The position numbers were made by a program, and so were the translations under genes. The notes beneath the pieces are model-generated. The model did not search any database and was not told the DNA's origin. It saw only the letters and a list, made by a program, of their open reading frames with translations. 64,000 bases of DNA from GWF2-38-69 sp965228125 (GTDB lineage: Bacteria; Verrucomicrobiota; Lentisphaeria; Victivallales; GWF2-38-69), in the NCBI GenBank assembly GCA_965228125.1, contig OZ245791.1, forward strand, positions 2,480,001 through 2,544,000, in the 5' to 3' direction. Position 1 is the stretch's first letter. Every line of letters begins with the position of its first letter. This document shows, one piece after another, positions 18,363 through 27,484 of the stretch.

Positions 18363-20302
18363 AATATATAGATGAACTGGCGCAAAGCGACCGTTATGAT
18401 CTGAAAGCCGATAGTACTGTAGATGTATATCTTGCCGAACTGGAAGGCTATACAGAAGACAAAGGTTTGGCAGAATGGAAAATTGTTGGTGAAGAATTGG
18501 TTCCGCGTAGTTTGCTCCATTATGATGATACTGCCGATGGCAGCAATGTGTTAAATGGCAGTTGGCGTGAATTTTTTGCTGCAGAATGTGAATTTGGTAA
18601 GATTCCTTTGTTTAGTGGAAGCAACATATTTTACAAGGATGGATGGCCGAATTTTGGCGGAGTTGCTAAAGCAGCAATTTATCTCAGATACTCGGTTGGG
18701 TTTTTGCATTGGATTGAAAGTTTTGACAAAGCAGCAGCAGATGCCATAAGAAAAGAGATTTCTCTTTTTGAAAACCTTATAGAAAATAAGAAGACAAAGA
18801 AACTGACAAAAGATTGGGTTAAATTTAAACCACTTAAAGGAGAAAAATGGGTATTGCCTATTCTCTGTACTCTTTCTGATAATACTAAAATTGTACTTGG
18901 ACTATCAGGGAGAAAGGAGGATGATTGGGATGATCTTATTGAATCAGGAGTAAATATTGAGCGCTCTCTCGAAGTTATGTCTTTTTTTACTTCTCCAAAG
19001 GTATCTGGAAAAGAGATTGTATCTGATAAATTTCAGATGGGATCTGGATTAGGAAGAAATGCCTTTGGTATTAAATACAAGTTGGATAAGATAACAAATT
19101 CAGAATTTACAAGATTGATGGGAACTGTAAGCATTACGCCACGCAATAAACTTACTGAAATCTGCTCTAATACACTCGAATATTGGGTTAAAGTAGCCCC
19201 AAATCCTAGTTCATCAAAATTAGTATTTTTGCCTGAAGGAGATTTTAAATATAGTAAACTAAAACAATTTGTTGACTCAGAAAACAGTAAGAGAGATGCT
19301 TTTCTATCAAAGAATAAGAAACAAAATACGAATGAAGATATCGAGCGATTAATAACACCTAACCCATCTATTATTCCTGTTCCGATTCATGCTAAAGCTA
19401 CTCTGTTTCTAGTGAATATTGAGGCATGTGGGAAAAACAAGAAGAAACTTGTTATTCAACAGGTATTTCCTGGAATATCGTTAAATTATTTAAGCTGTAT
19501 CAATCAGGAAATATTACAAAAATATACTCAGTTTGTAGTTGTGGAGTATATGAAAGCCGTTCTTACCCGTAAAGATAAAGACACAGCTAGTGTTTATCAA
19601 TATTGGACGAGATTATTTACTTCTTCTTTGCAAAAGACATATATATCAGCCTATGAGATATTTAATAACTTTCAAAGGTTTTGCAAAGCTTTTTCTGGTG
19701 AAGTACTTATTGGAGGTGAAAAACCTAAAGCTAGGGAATATTTTCGAATTATATCATGTTTGCGCCGTCTCCAACATTTGATACATATTGCCAGATGTAA
19801 TCCAAGCAAGTTAAACACTAATGAATTTAATAACGAACTTACTTTAGTAGAACAATTTAAATATACTGAAAAAGGGGTATTCAATATGAGAAAAGATTGT
19901 CCAAAACCAATTGAGCTCGTAGGAGAAGTTTATGATTCTCTATGGGATTGGCAGAAAGAAAAGTTAGATGCATTCGTTATTAAGGCATGGCATGGAATTC
20001 CTGATGAAGATTTTGATATATTTATAAGAGGAGCATTAACAGGTATGCTGTTAAGTCATCTCAATGATAAAGTAACAAAGTCAGGTAGGAAATTTTCAGT
20101 AACACAAGGCCGTCATCCATCTACGTTAAGAGGAGAGCAGATCGTATCAGTTGTAACGAAAGGTATTGGATTATTAATCAATCTTGAAGAACAGAACAAA
20201 TACAACTGTAACACATTACCATTTATAAATTCGTGCGTAGAAGATAGCCGTAAAGATATATTCAATTCAGGATTGATAATGGGACTTGTATATAACAACT
20301 AA
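18353..20302 (+). CDS. cas8: Cas8-type Cascade large subunit (divergent, I-B-like)
   Basis: This 649-residue protein occupies the position of the large subunit, between cas6 and cas7. Large subunits recognise the PAM and recruit Cas3. I do not see a sequence motif that fixes the family: no zinc-finger cysteine quartet is present and Csd1 hallmarks are absent. The hydrophobic helical C-terminus (about residues 380-640) fits a fused small-subunit-like helical bundle. Its base composition is more AT-rich than cas3 and cas1. The assignment rests on synteny and size. It overlaps cas6 and is followed by cas7 after 21 bases. Confidence 0.75.
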   Translation: MLLKYIDELAQSDRYDLKADSTVDVYLAELEGYTEDKGLAEWKIVGEELVPRSLLHYDDTADGSNVLNGSWREFFAAECEFGKIPLFSGSNIFYKDGWPNFGGVAKAAIYLRYSVGFLHWIESFDKAAADAIRKEISLFENLIENKKTKKLTKDWVKFKPLKGEKWVLPILCTLSDNTKIVLGLSGRKEDDWDDLIESGVNIERSLEVMSFFTSPKVSGKEIVSDKFQMGSGLGRNAFGIKYKLDKITNSEFTRLMGTVSITPRNKLTEICSNTLEYWVKVAPNPSSSKLVFLPEGDFKYSKLKQFVDSENSKRDAFLSKNKKQNTNEDIERLITPNPSIIPVPIHAKATLFLVNIEACGKNKKKLVIQQVFPGISLNYLSCINQEILQKYTQFVVVEYMKAVLTRKDKDTASVYQYWTRLFTSSLQKTYISAYEIFNNFQRFCKAFSGEVLIGGEKPKAREYFRIISCLRRLQHLIHIARCNPSKLNTNEFNNELTLVEQFKYTEKGVFNMRKDCPKPIELVGEVYDSLWDWQKEKLDAFVIKAWHGIPDEDFDIFIRGALTGMLLSHLNDKVTKSGRKFSVTQGRHPSTLRGEQIVSVVTKGIGLLINLEEQNKYNCNTLPFINSCVEDSRKDIFNSGLIMGLVYNN

Positions 20303-20323
20303 CAAATAACAAAGAGGTTAAAA

Positions 20324-21268
20324 ATGATTTCAGTAAAAAAAATATCAGCTCAATCAGGTAATGCTTACATTCTATTTGGATATGAAGCTATTCAAGCTAG
20401 ACCCAATCTAGATCCCTATACTTCTACTTTAAGGATTAATAATGAAACAATGCAGGTAGAAACCTCCGATGTACACATTAAACATCATGTAAGGAGAGGA
20501 ATTAAGTCATATGCAGCTGCTAATAGCATTGGAACTCCTGAAGCAACTATATTTTATGAAAAGGAAGATCAAGCTGGCAAATCGAGAAATTTTGCTACAC
20601 GGCTCAAACAAATCAGAGAGGCCTACAAGATAACAAATGAAGATAAAAAAGGTGCTTTAAATCATTGTCTGGATTTACCTTTATTTGGTTATGTTCAAGC
20701 TGTAGAAAAAGATAAATATAATGTAACGAATGCTATTAATACACTTTTCAGGCCTTCTACATTTCATTCTTGTGAGATTTTTTCTTTAGGCAGAAACAAT
20801 GCTTTTCCTGGAGAGAAAGATGGTAGAGTAAATGAAGCCTCAGGTTCAGCGTCTGTCGATTCTCTTGAATACGGGTTTATTTTGTCATTATGGGAGCTTA
20901 ACCTGAATATGCTGCGCATCAATGCAGAACATCACAAGTTGATAGATTGGAATAAATCAGGCGCATCAGGATGGATGGAATTGTTTGTCAATGGATTATG
21001 GAGAGCTTATACTTCTGATCGGTATCCTTCTTTCACTCAAAGATCTCAATTTGCTCAATTTATTGTTGGTTGGCTTCCAGAAGGAAATGTAAGTTATGAA
21101 AATCCAGCAGACTTATTCAACAAACTTGACAAGAAAAAAATTACTTCTCATTGTGATGCAATAACTGAACTAAACAAAATATTGCCTGAGTTCTTAAAAA
21201 ATTGGGACTGCAATCAAAAGACACAGTATCTAACTCATAATGCATCAAATTGCCAAATAAAATTTTAA
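20324..21268 (+). CDS. cas7: Cascade backbone protein Cas7
   Basis: This 314-residue protein is the crRNA-binding backbone subunit. The opening (GNAYILFGYEAIQARPNLDP) and the DLPLFGYVQAV segment resemble the Csh2/Cas7 group, in which the family core has a D-x-R-L-F-G-like motif. RPSTFHSCEIFSLGRNNAF and SVDSLEYGFILSLWEL are typical of the RRM-fold core. An AAAGAGGTTAAAA ribosome-binding site precedes the start. It is nine bases from cas5. Confidence 0.85.
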   Translation: MISVKKISAQSGNAYILFGYEAIQARPNLDPYTSTLRINNETMQVETSDVHIKHHVRRGIKSYAAANSIGTPEATIFYEKEDQAGKSRNFATRLKQIREAYKITNEDKKGALNHCLDLPLFGYVQAVEKDKYNVTNAINTLFRPSTFHSCEIFSLGRNNAFPGEKDGRVNEASGSASVDSLEYGFILSLWELNLNMLRINAEHHKLIDWNKSGASGWMELFVNGLWRAYTSDRYPSFTQRSQFAQFIVGWLPEGNVSYENPADLFNKLDKKKITSHCDAITELNKILPEFLKNWDCNQKTQYLTHNASNCQIKF

Positions 21269-21276
21269 GGTAAGCC

Positions 21277-21999
21277 ATGTCATATCTCATATTTGAATTA
21301 ACTGGTGATATGGCTATGTGGAGAAATCCATACGAGTCAATGGGATCTTTTTCGTGTCTGGGACCGGCACCGTCAAGTATTGCTGGTTTAATTGGCGCAG
21401 CTCTCGGTTTTGCGTCTCCGCGTTCACAAGGAGCGATAGAACAGGATGAGAAACATCTGCAAATGTTAAATCAAAAAGGACTGCCATGGCCAGTTTCTTC
21501 TGAACTTCTAAGGTGGGAAGAAGCAAACGATTATCATGTAGCCTGCAGGTGGAAAGGTGGTTTTCCGAAGAGAATCTCATGGAATGTAAATGGCTATAAA
21601 GAGTTTTCTAAAAACGATAATCTCAGGATTCAACAACAAGTTATAGAAAAGCCATATTACGAAATAGCGATAAAACTAAATAGTGCTAAGTCACTGTCAG
21701 ATGTAGAAAAAGCTTTGTTATGTCCAGCATTTCCTATATTTCTTGGAGCTTCATTTTGCAGAGGAATATTGAGAAATGTCAAGATAAGTGAGACTTTTTT
21801 TTCAGAGGAAAACTGGGCTATGAAAAAGGATGTGGCATGGGGAGAGTGCACTCCCTTATCTCTCCATGTAGTCAATCAGGAAGAAGTATTTGAACGAATT
21901 ATCAGTGATGGCTACTGGCTATATCCTACTCCAGATTTTCCGGGAGAAATACAGGCAGATCCGTTTGTCAGAGGGTACTGCAGAATAGAAAAGGCATAA
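21277..21999 (+). CDS. cas5: Cascade subunit Cas5
   Basis: This 240-residue protein caps the 5' handle of the crRNA. The N-terminus LIFELTGDMAMWRNPYES is followed by SFSCLGPAPSSIAGLIGAALGF, the conserved Cas5 pattern (substrate-strand entry, then P-x-x-S-x-x-G-L-x-G). It lies between cas7 and cas3 with only two bases before cas3, as expected for I-B order. Because a separate Cas6 is present, this Cas5 is probably not the processing nuclease. Confidence 0.88.
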   Translation: MSYLIFELTGDMAMWRNPYESMGSFSCLGPAPSSIAGLIGAALGFASPRSQGAIEQDEKHLQMLNQKGLPWPVSSELLRWEEANDYHVACRWKGGFPKRISWNVNGYKEFSKNDNLRIQQQVIEKPYYEIAIKLNSAKSLSDVEKALLCPAFPIFLGASFCRGILRNVKISETFFSEENWAMKKDVAWGECTPLSLHVVNQEEVFERIISDGYWLYPTPDFPGEIQADPFVRGYCRIEKA

Positions 22000-22001
22000 C
22001 A

Positions 22002-24359
22002 ATGAAGCTGCTAAGTCATGGGTCAGACTCAGATTTATTGGAACATCTCAGAGAAGTAAGTTTTGCTGCAACTACTCTTGAAGAGAGGATTATATGTGTC
22101 TGCCACGATGCTGGAAAAGCTACTTTTGACTGGCAGGATTATATCAGAGGAGGAAGAATTGAATCTCCTCATCACCATGCAGCGACTGGAGGGCTGCTTG
22201 CGAGCCTGTTAATCAGAAAAATAAATGGAACTGACTCGAAGTTCTGGTCTCTGGTCGCATTGCATACAGGTTCGGCGCATCACTCTTTCATTGGCCTCAA
22301 TAGGCAGAATAAGAATGAATTTTGCTATATCTGCCAGGATGAACAAGCAAAAAAATTCTTTCTTGATACTAAGTCAGGAATTGCCTCACTGCTTCCAGAG
22401 ATAGATACTCTGGCTTTCCAAAGTACATGGGATACTTTCCGGATAATCGCGCCTCTCAATGGAGATAAGGTGTCTGAATTCAACCAATGGTTATCAATCT
22501 CGGCCACAGAACGGTTCAGAGCTTTTCTCAAAGCAAGGTCTATTCTTGGAAGGCTCTGCTACCAGGATCATGAGTCTGCTTCAAAGCAGTCCGGAACTAC
22601 ATGTAATATTACTGTATGGCAGAAAGCTTACCCTGACAGATGTTTCTTGACGAGAATCCCAAAAACATTTTCTGAAAGCCAAAAAGAAATACATAGGCTA
22701 AGAAGGGAACTTAAAGCTGCTTTTTATAACTCTTTAGAGGATGAATCCTGTTTTTATTTCATAGATGCTCCAACTGGATTAGGCAAAACTGAGGCTATGC
22801 TGACCGGGGCTGAAAAACTACTATTAAAGCATAATCTTAAAAGGGTAGTTTTCTCTGTTCCCCAGGTTTCCATTGCAGATCAGATATATGACGACTATTT
22901 TCTGAAGAAGGATAATGTGCAGATATGGAACTATATCCGCCAGGAGAAGAATATCGGTTTTGCTCAAAATGAAGATAGTAATATTAACACTGAATTCTCG
23001 CTGGATATAGCTCTTCAGCCTTTTAGTGAATCATACAATATAACTACATTCAATCAGGTCCTGCTTGCGATGTGCCATCCGCACAGGGTTAGGTGCATTA
23101 AAAGCATAGGGTTGAGGGATTCTGTTATCATCATGGACGAGTTTCATAAACTCCCGATTAGCATATTGCCTTTCTTCTTTCGCATTGCCAGGGAATATGC
23201 CAACCTCTATAACTGCAAATTTATTTTCGGTTCCGCCACTCCTCTTGAAGAATTTGAATATCTCGGATTGACTGGTTCTGTCCGCATACTCAAAGAAATA
23301 ACTCAACCGCTTTATAACTCCCCTTCTGTAGATGACAGGCGGTATTATGAATCCATTGGAAAGATAAACATTGATGAATTGGGAAACAGGATCGAAGCTT
23401 TTAATAATTCCACAGATAAAAATCTCCTGATAGTGCTTAATCTTGTAGGAAAAGGCACATGGCCTCTCCTTCAGAAATCCTATGGGTCTTATAATCCGTG
23501 GCGCCAGATCCAATTGCTTAACAATGATGATACTGGCAGAGTGACAGTATTTCTCGACGGGCTTGTTCCTCCCTTGCTTAGAAGGCAGATAGTAACCGAT
23601 TGCAAAAAGGCTATGCAACGCCGTCCTGTCACACTCATAACGACTCAAATGATTGAAGTCGGGGTTGATCTTGATTTCGACCATGCATTGATAGATTATC
23701 AAGGAATTGCTGCTACGATACAGCGCGGAGGTAGGGTAGGAAGAGAAGGAAGAGATTATCCGTGCAAAGTAGAAGTATTTTCTCTTGTTTCAGATGAAGA
23801 AACCACTTCTTTCCAAATACTAAACGATGTTTTAAAGAAGAATGATAGCAGGTTCAAAGATTATAGATTTCAGGATGTGACTCAGAAAATTATCCGATTC
23901 TGGCAGAAGGAAATCCGTTTCTTTGAAAAATGGGAAAGTCAAATATTCAAAGATTCTAACCTCATAGAAGGTTTGAAAAAAATCCAGAACCAAGTTTTCA
24001 TAGAACCCGTTCCTGAGGCAATGATAGAGTCATTTTTTTCAGAAGCTATGGGCGCTGGAGAAATTGGAGTTGATTTTCTTTCAGCTCAGTTTATAGCCGA
24101 ACTCTTTATGTCTGAATGGGGCACTGAACTGCTGATACTCGAAAATCATGCAGAATTAGACAATCTTAACTATATGGTGGAACAATTGCGCAACGGGAAC
24201 GCATCAGCATTTGAACTAAAAACTCTGAATAAATTTATAATTGACCGTAAAATTACTACCAGCAACAACATGATAGAAAGTCTCGGACTGAATCAGGCAG
24301 GTATTATTGAGCATCTTGGAAATATCAGATGCGCAATAGCTGAATCGTCAGTTTTTTAA
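22002..24359 (+). CDS. cas3: CRISPR helicase-nuclease Cas3
   Basis: This 785-residue effector unwinds and degrades Cascade-bound target DNA. The N-terminal HD nuclease has HDAGK (residues 35-39) and SPHHHAATGG (about 56-64). The superfamily 2 helicase follows with motif I DAPTGLGKTE near residue 255, motif II MDEFH near 377, motif III GSATP, motif V TTQMIEVGVDLD and motif VI QRGGRVGREG. Both domains appear intact, so interference should be possible. It lies two bases after cas5 and ten before cas4. Confidence 0.95.
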   Translation: MKLLSHGSDSDLLEHLREVSFAATTLEERIICVCHDAGKATFDWQDYIRGGRIESPHHHAATGGLLASLLIRKINGTDSKFWSLVALHTGSAHHSFIGLNRQNKNEFCYICQDEQAKKFFLDTKSGIASLLPEIDTLAFQSTWDTFRIIAPLNGDKVSEFNQWLSISATERFRAFLKARSILGRLCYQDHESASKQSGTTCNITVWQKAYPDRCFLTRIPKTFSESQKEIHRLRRELKAAFYNSLEDESCFYFIDAPTGLGKTEAMLTGAEKLLLKHNLKRVVFSVPQVSIADQIYDDYFLKKDNVQIWNYIRQEKNIGFAQNEDSNINTEFSLDIALQPFSESYNITTFNQVLLAMCHPHRVRCIKSIGLRDSVIIMDEFHKLPISILPFFFRIAREYANLYNCKFIFGSATPLEEFEYLGLTGSVRILKEITQPLYNSPSVDDRRYYESIGKINIDELGNRIEAFNNSTDKNLLIVLNLVGKGTWPLLQKSYGSYNPWRQIQLLNNDDTGRVTVFLDGLVPPLLRRQIVTDCKKAMQRRPVTLITTQMIEVGVDLDFDHALIDYQGIAATIQRGGRVGREGRDYPCKVEVFSLVSDEETTSFQILNDVLKKNDSRFKDYRFQDVTQKIIRFWQKEIRFFEKWESQIFKDSNLIEGLKKIQNQVFIEPVPEAMIESFFSEAMGAGEIGVDFLSAQFIAELFMSEWGTELLILENHAELDNLNYMVEQLRNGNASAFELKTLNKFIIDRKITTSNNMIESLGLNQAGIIEHLGNIRCAIAESSVF

Positions 24360-24369
24360 AAGGAGCAAT

Positions 24370-24861
24370 ATGCATATTACGGGTAAGGAAATCAGTTATT
24401 TACATATATGTAAACGCAAGCTGTGGCTTTTCAGCCATGGGATAAGGCCAGAACTGGAAAATGTCAATGTCCAAATTGGAATGCATATTCAGGAGACGGC
24501 GTTTAAGAGAGAGGAGAAGGAGATTCCGCTTGGAGATGTTGGCGTTATAGATTGGGCGGCATTTCAGCACGGGGTTATCCATGAGACCAAGAAAGGCAAA
24601 ACGCCCGGAAAAGGTGATGAAGCTCAAGTCCGTTTTTATCTCTGGTGGCTTAATACTCACGGAATCAATGTGAAAGAAGCCCGCATTCATTATCCTGTTA
24701 TCAGAAAGACTCAAACTGTTTATTGGGGTGAAGAGATTCAGAAACAGGCTGAAGACGATATCAAGGCTTGTGAAGAAATTATCGGGCAGGTGAAACCGCC
24801 TGCGGTTTTTAAGTATCCATATTGCAAATCATGTGCTTATCTGGAGCTTTGTTACGCATGA
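24370..24861 (+). CDS. cas4: CRISPR adaptation exonuclease Cas4
   Basis: This 163-residue RecB-like nuclease trims prespacers and helps select the PAM. The first cluster cysteine is C14 (LHICKRKLW) and the C-terminal trio is in YCKSCAYLELCYA, giving a 4Fe-4S site. The nuclease residues appear as GVIDWA and HETKKG, the D...E-x-K pattern. An AAAAGGAGCAAT ribosome-binding site is strong. The stop overlaps the cas1 start by four bases. Confidence 0.93.
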   Translation: MHITGKEISYLHICKRKLWLFSHGIRPELENVNVQIGMHIQETAFKREEKEIPLGDVGVIDWAAFQHGVIHETKKGKTPGKGDEAQVRFYLWWLNTHGINVKEARIHYPVIRKTQTVYWGEEIQKQAEDDIKACEEIIGQVKPPAVFKYPYCKSCAYLELCYA

Positions 24862-25904
24862 ACTTATATCTTACAAAACCGGGCCGTCTCCGCCGAAAAG
24901 ACAATACTCTATTTTATGAGTTATTGAATCTTTCCGGAGAGGAGACTGATTATGAAGTTGAAACTGATGATATTGAAGAACTGGAAGCAGAAAAGAAACA
25001 CTCTTTTCCTATAGAGACAATCGATTCGATTTATGTTTTTACAGAGACAACTCTGAATAGTAAACTCATCGCTTTTTTAGGACAAAAGAAGATCCCCGTC
25101 CACTTTTTTAATTATTACGGCAATCACTGTAATACGCTTTTGCCTCATGCCGAACAGCTCAGCGGAGATCTGGTAATCAGACAGTCCGAAGCTTTTGTTG
25201 ATACAGAAAAGAGATTGAGATTTTGTCGTGCTCTTCTTGGTTCGGCTTTTCATAATATTCTGTCTGTTATGCAGTATTATCAAAGGAGGAAAGGCGGGCT
25301 CGAAACTGAAATTGAAAAGGTTAGAAATCTTGCTGATTCTCTTAGTCAGTGCAACTCGCCTGATGAAATGATGGGGATAGAGGGAAATATCAGGAATGTT
25401 TATTACTCTGCATGGCATAAATGGATGGGAGATATAGCAGTAAACTTCAAAAGAGTTTATCATCCTCCTGATAATCCTCTTAACGCATTGATTTCCTTTT
25501 TGAACAGTTTGCTTTATACGGCATGTGTTAGTGAAATGTACAGGACGGCTTTATATCCCGGTATATCCTATCTTCATGCACCTCAATCAAGACGCTTTTC
25601 ATTGGCTCTGGATATGGTTGAACCTTTTAAGCCTTTGATGGTTGACCGTTTGATATTCAGATTGTTTGACAGGAACGAAATCAGCGATAATGACTTCAAG
25701 GATCATACCAATGGTGTATTGATGACGGATGAAGCAAGAAAGAGGATAATATCAGCATGGGATGAACAGATCAGGACTACCATAGATTATCCTGAATTGA
25801 AGCGGTCGGTATCATACAGACAACTTCTAAGACTTGATTGTTATAAACTAATAAAGTTTCTACTCGAGGATCAGGCCTTTAAACCCTACAGGATTTCATA
25901 CTGA
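24858..25904 (+). CDS. cas1: CRISPR integrase Cas1
   Basis: This 348-residue protein is the spacer integrase. I start it at the ATG at 24858 (MNLYLTKPGRLRRKDN), which overlaps the cas4 stop as ATGA; the longer upstream ORF has no RBS. Metal ligands are visible as MMGIEGNIR (Glu), GISYLHAPQSRRFSLALD (His) and the following MVEPFKPLMVD (Glu/Asp). It works with Cas2 as a heterohexamer and with Cas4. The stop codon shares a base with the cas2 start. Confidence 0.95.
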   Translation: MNLYLTKPGRLRRKDNTLFYELLNLSGEETDYEVETDDIEELEAEKKHSFPIETIDSIYVFTETTLNSKLIAFLGQKKIPVHFFNYYGNHCNTLLPHAEQLSGDLVIRQSEAFVDTEKRLRFCRALLGSAFHNILSVMQYYQRRKGGLETEIEKVRNLADSLSQCNSPDEMMGIEGNIRNVYYSAWHKWMGDIAVNFKRVYHPPDNPLNALISFLNSLLYTACVSEMYRTALYPGISYLHAPQSRRFSLALDMVEPFKPLMVDRLIFRLFDRNEISDNDFKDHTNGVLMTDEARKRIISAWDEQIRTTIDYPELKRSVSYRQLLRLDCYKLIKFLLEDQAFKPYRISY

Positions 25905-26164
25905 TGTATGTGATTATCGTATATGATACTGAAGCTAAAAATTGCGCAAAGCTTCATAAACATTTAAAAAAGTATTTAAACTGGAACCAAAATTCCGTTT
26001 TTGAAGGAAGCGTAACTGAAGCACAGTATATGCAAGTGAAACATATTCTTAATGAGTACAGAGCTGAAAAAAGCTATATTACACTTTATTCAATGGAAAA
26101 TGAAAAACTGCTGAAAAGAGAAGTGTTGGGAGAAGGGGCGGGCAATGTATCGAATATCATTTAG
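25904..26164 (+). CDS. cas2: CRISPR adaptation protein Cas2
   Basis: This 86-residue protein has the ferredoxin-like Cas2 start MYVIIVYDTEAKNCAKLHKHLKKYL and the WNQNSVFEGSVTEAQ strand (sequences quoted in part). Cas2 bridges Cas1 dimers during spacer integration. It closes the cas operon and is 75 bases upstream of a RhuM-like gene on the same strand. Confidence 0.95.
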   Translation: MYVIIVYDTEAKNCAKLHKHLKKYLNWNQNSVFEGSVTEAQYMQVKHILNEYRAEKSYITLYSMENEKLLKREVLGEGAGNVSNII

Positions 26165-26239
26165 GTTGACCCTTTTAAAATCAGTGGTATAAAGATATAA
26201 AAAACAAAAAGCTCTTTTGATAGGAGCTGCAGAATAAGT

Positions 26240-27268
26240 ATGAAGAAAAAAATAAAACAACCTGTTAATAATACATTTAACGAAATTATCCTTTACAAAA
26301 CGCCTGAGGGAAAGGTAAAGGTAGAAATATTCTTGCATAATGAGACTATCTGGCTTACACAAAAAAGGATGGCTGAACTTTTCGACTGCAGTACTGATAA
26401 CATATCCTTGCATTTAAAGAATATTTTTGAAGATGGTGAACTCAATTTCGATTCAGTTACCGAGGAATTCTCGGCAACTGCTGCTGACGGGAAAAAATAT
26501 AAGACCAGGTTTTATAACCTTGATGCCATCATTGCCGTTGGATACAGGGTTAACTCAAAAAGAGCTACACATTTCCGCATATGGGCGACGCAGATTCTAA
26601 AAGAGTACATCATCAAGGGGTTTGCAATGGATGATGAAAGACTGAAGAATCCTGATAACATTTTTGGTAAAGACTATTTTGAGGAACAACTTGCCAGAAT
26701 CCGAGATATTCGTAGCAGTGAACGCAGGTTCTATCAGAAAATCACCGATATTTATGCTCAATGCAGCGCCGACTATAGTCCTGATGAAGCGCTCACTAAA
26801 TTATTTTTTGCCACTGTACAGAATAAACTACATTTTGCTATAACAGGCAAGACTGCTGCCGAGATTATCCATGAGAGAGCTGATAGTAATAAACCAAATA
26901 TGGGTTTGACAGACTGGAAGAATTCTCCACAGGGAAGAATAAGGAAAGAGGATGTTGCTATCGCAAAGAACTACCTTGAAAAAAAAGAACTTGAACAGTT
27001 AAATAGAATTGTGACTATGTATTTGGACTATGCTGAGATGCAGGCAAAAAATATGAAAGTAATGTATATGTCCGATTGGGTTGAAAAGCTGGATGCCTTC
27101 CTGAAGTTTAATGAAAGGGATATTTTATTGGATGCTGGAAAAGTTTCTCATGAAGTAGCTCTTGTGTTGGCAGAAAAGGAGTTTGCAAAATACTGTGTTG
27201 AGCAGGAAAAGAATTATATTTCAGACTTTGACATAGCAGTAAAAAAACTCCAGGAGAGAGAAGATTGA
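26240..27268 (+). CDS. RhuM-family protein
   Basis: This 342-residue cytosolic protein matches the RhuM family first noted on Salmonella SPI-3. The N-terminal half has IWLTQKRMAELFDCSTDNIS, a helix-turn-helix-like segment, then RFYNLDAIIAVGYRVNSKRATHFRIWAT (in part), the family signature. The C-terminal half (about 150-340) is mostly helical. The biochemical role is not established; the family is often found among mobile and defence genes. Here it is inserted between cas2 and the CRISPR leader on the same strand, which may be chance cargo or a functional link. Confidence 0.88.
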   Translation: MKKKIKQPVNNTFNEIILYKTPEGKVKVEIFLHNETIWLTQKRMAELFDCSTDNISLHLKNIFEDGELNFDSVTEEFSATAADGKKYKTRFYNLDAIIAVGYRVNSKRATHFRIWATQILKEYIIKGFAMDDERLKNPDNIFGKDYFEEQLARIRDIRSSERRFYQKITDIYAQCSADYSPDEALTKLFFATVQNKLHFAITGKTAAEIIHERADSNKPNMGLTDWKNSPQGRIRKEDVAIAKNYLEKKELEQLNRIVTMYLDYAEMQAKNMKVMYMSDWVEKLDAFLKFNERDILLDAGKVSHEVALVLAEKEFAKYCVEQEKNYISDFDIAVKKLQERED

Positions 27269-27484
27269 TGTCCAGGAGCGGACTTGATCTTACCCTTTTA
27301 CTTGCATTGTCAAGGAAGTTAAAGTGGAGCGCATTGCGCTTTTAAATTAGTATAACATGTTATCAATTAAGATTATGTGGTACCTGATATCGACAGATGC
27401 AAAAGTCCCATATATAATGCTCATTGACAATTAGAGCTTTAATTTTGAGCGTGAGTTAAAAGAAAAGAACCTTGTTTATAATGA
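27269..27484 (+). promoter_or_regulatory. CRISPR leader
   Basis: This 216-base non-coding, AT-rich region lies immediately before the first repeat, on the cas side, where a leader is expected. It contains a short terminator-like hairpin (AGCGC-ATT-GCGCT followed by TTT, 27328-27344) just after rhuM, and a TATAAT hexamer at 27477-27482 directly against the first repeat. A TTGACA is at 27424-27429 without a well-placed -10. The side is inferred from cas gene position and repeat orientation. Confidence 0.7.

Noticed and set aside
17523..26164. Subtype I-C assignment for the cas locus
   Set aside because: A clear cas6 is present, and the gene order with cas6 first fits I-B better; the large subunit lacks Csd1 features.
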